Positions 63,679-64,000 of a stretch of DNA of 64,000 nt are shown here, piece after piece. Every line of letters starts with the position of its first letter. Within the stretch, counting starts at the first letter, position 1. The stretch comes from Betaproteobacteria bacterium (GTDB lineage: Bacteria; Pseudomonadota; Gammaproteobacteria; Burkholderiales; Rhodocyclaceae). The position numbers were made by a program, and so were the translations under genes. Under the pieces are notes generated by a model. The model saw only the letters and a program-made list of their open reading frames with translations, did not search any database and was not told the DNA's origin. The stretch is taken from assembly GCA_016709965.1 (NCBI GenBank), contig JADJLT010000001.1:1385001-1449000 (forward strand), in the 5' to 3' direction.

Positions 63679-64000
63679 ATGGCCAACCAACCCAATGCCT
63701 TGCCTGAACCTGCAGACATAGATCCGCAGGAGACCAAAGAATGGACCGATGCACTCGATAGCGTCATTACCCAGGAAGGCGCCAAACGCGCTCATTACCT
63801 GATCGAGAAGCTGATCGGCCAAGCCCGCGAAGACGGGATCGACCTGCCCTACTCGGCCAACACCGAGTACATCAACACCATCCCTGCCGACCAGCAGCCC
63901 AAGTACCCGGGCAATGCCGACATGGAAATCAAGATTCATTCCTACATCCGCTGGAACGCAATGGCCATGGTCGTGCGCGCCAACAAGGACACCAACGTCG
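63679..64000 (+). CDS. aceE: Pyruvate dehydrogenase E1 component (5' part)
   Basis: The first 107 residues are visible before the window ends. They read MANQPNALPEPADIDPQETKEWTDALDSVITQEG, AKRAHYLIEKLIGQAREDGIDLPYSANTEYINTI, then PADQQPKYPGNADMEIKIHSYIRWNAMAMVVRANKD, the standard start of the homodimeric AceE. It decarboxylates pyruvate with thiamine diphosphate in the pyruvate dehydrogenase complex. A GGAG site precedes ATG 63679. The gene continues past the window. Confidence 0.95.
   Translation, partial: MANQPNALPEPADIDPQETKEWTDALDSVITQEGAKRAHYLIEKLIGQAREDGIDLPYSANTEYINTIPADQQPKYPGNADMEIKIHSYIRWNAMAMVVRANKDTNV

Overview
The window looks like a chromosomal segment of a betaproteobacterium of the Rhodocyclales (Dechloromonas/Azonexus-like). 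The basis is protein resemblance and gene order: an rsmI<>yraN-gmhA/diaA-dolP block, MFS-ssb, tamA-tamB next to a Gcr-type membrane protein, a TatT/DctP/DctQM TRAP operon, PEP-CTERM proteins, and aceE at the right edge. GC content is high and most genes are housekeeping or envelope functions. I see no prophage, integrase, transposase or CRISPR array.

Layout. 1-9.2 kb: 3' end of infA, then pyrC-lipoprotein-DUF3025 on the minus strand, a ZIP-type transporter, a PEP-CTERM protein, rsmI/yraN/HIRAN/gmhA/dolP, and a small membrane protein followed by a TrkA-N potassium channel. 9.2-18.3 kb: TRAP transporter operon, hldE, a kup gene cut by an in-frame TAG, an HDOD protein, ssb and an MFS transporter. 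18.4-25.5 kb: aspA, a fused remnant of a dicarboxylate symporter and an SPFH protein, an Mrr-like nuclease, a doubly frameshifted uvrA, and dgkA. 25.5-34.3 kb: a diguanylate cyclase with no clear start codon, a periplasmic binding protein, and an AddA/AddB-like pair (addA doubly frameshifted) around an FMN reductase. 34.3-45.5 kb: a helix-hairpin-helix protein, a patatin-type outer-membrane protein, an OmpA-family protein, the Gcr-like protein, tamA and tamB. 45.5-57.5 kb: a small protein, a YXWGXW-like lipoprotein, an RND pump, and a sigma-54 module (CBS protein, enhancer-binding regulator, GntP permease, CoA-transferase) with a visible -24/-12 promoter, then a second PEP-CTERM gene with its own candidate -24/-12 site. 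57.7-64 kb: two small proteins, tRNA-Ala(CGC), the folD-purE-purK-sua5 operon, norE/norF-like genes and the start of aceE.

The most unusual signal is a dispersed repeat of roughly 35-45 bp. It has an A-rich arm, a GCC, a T run, then the core CCGGTTGACCG and a GCAAT-like tail. It occurs about 15 times, on both strands, between genes and inside reading frames. It supplies the stop codons of dolP and the RND adaptor and the N-terminus of the norF-like protein, and several intact-looking proteins carry its translation. I do not recognise it as a named element. Second is a paralogous pair of about 85-residue proteins (45.5 and 58.3 kb) sharing the core GQRMITAGQQVALRA. Third is an unusual density of broken frames (kup, dctA/SPFH, uvrA, addA, the diguanylate cyclase start). 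Several of these are single-base losses in short homopolymers, so sequencing error must be excluded before they are read as gene decay.
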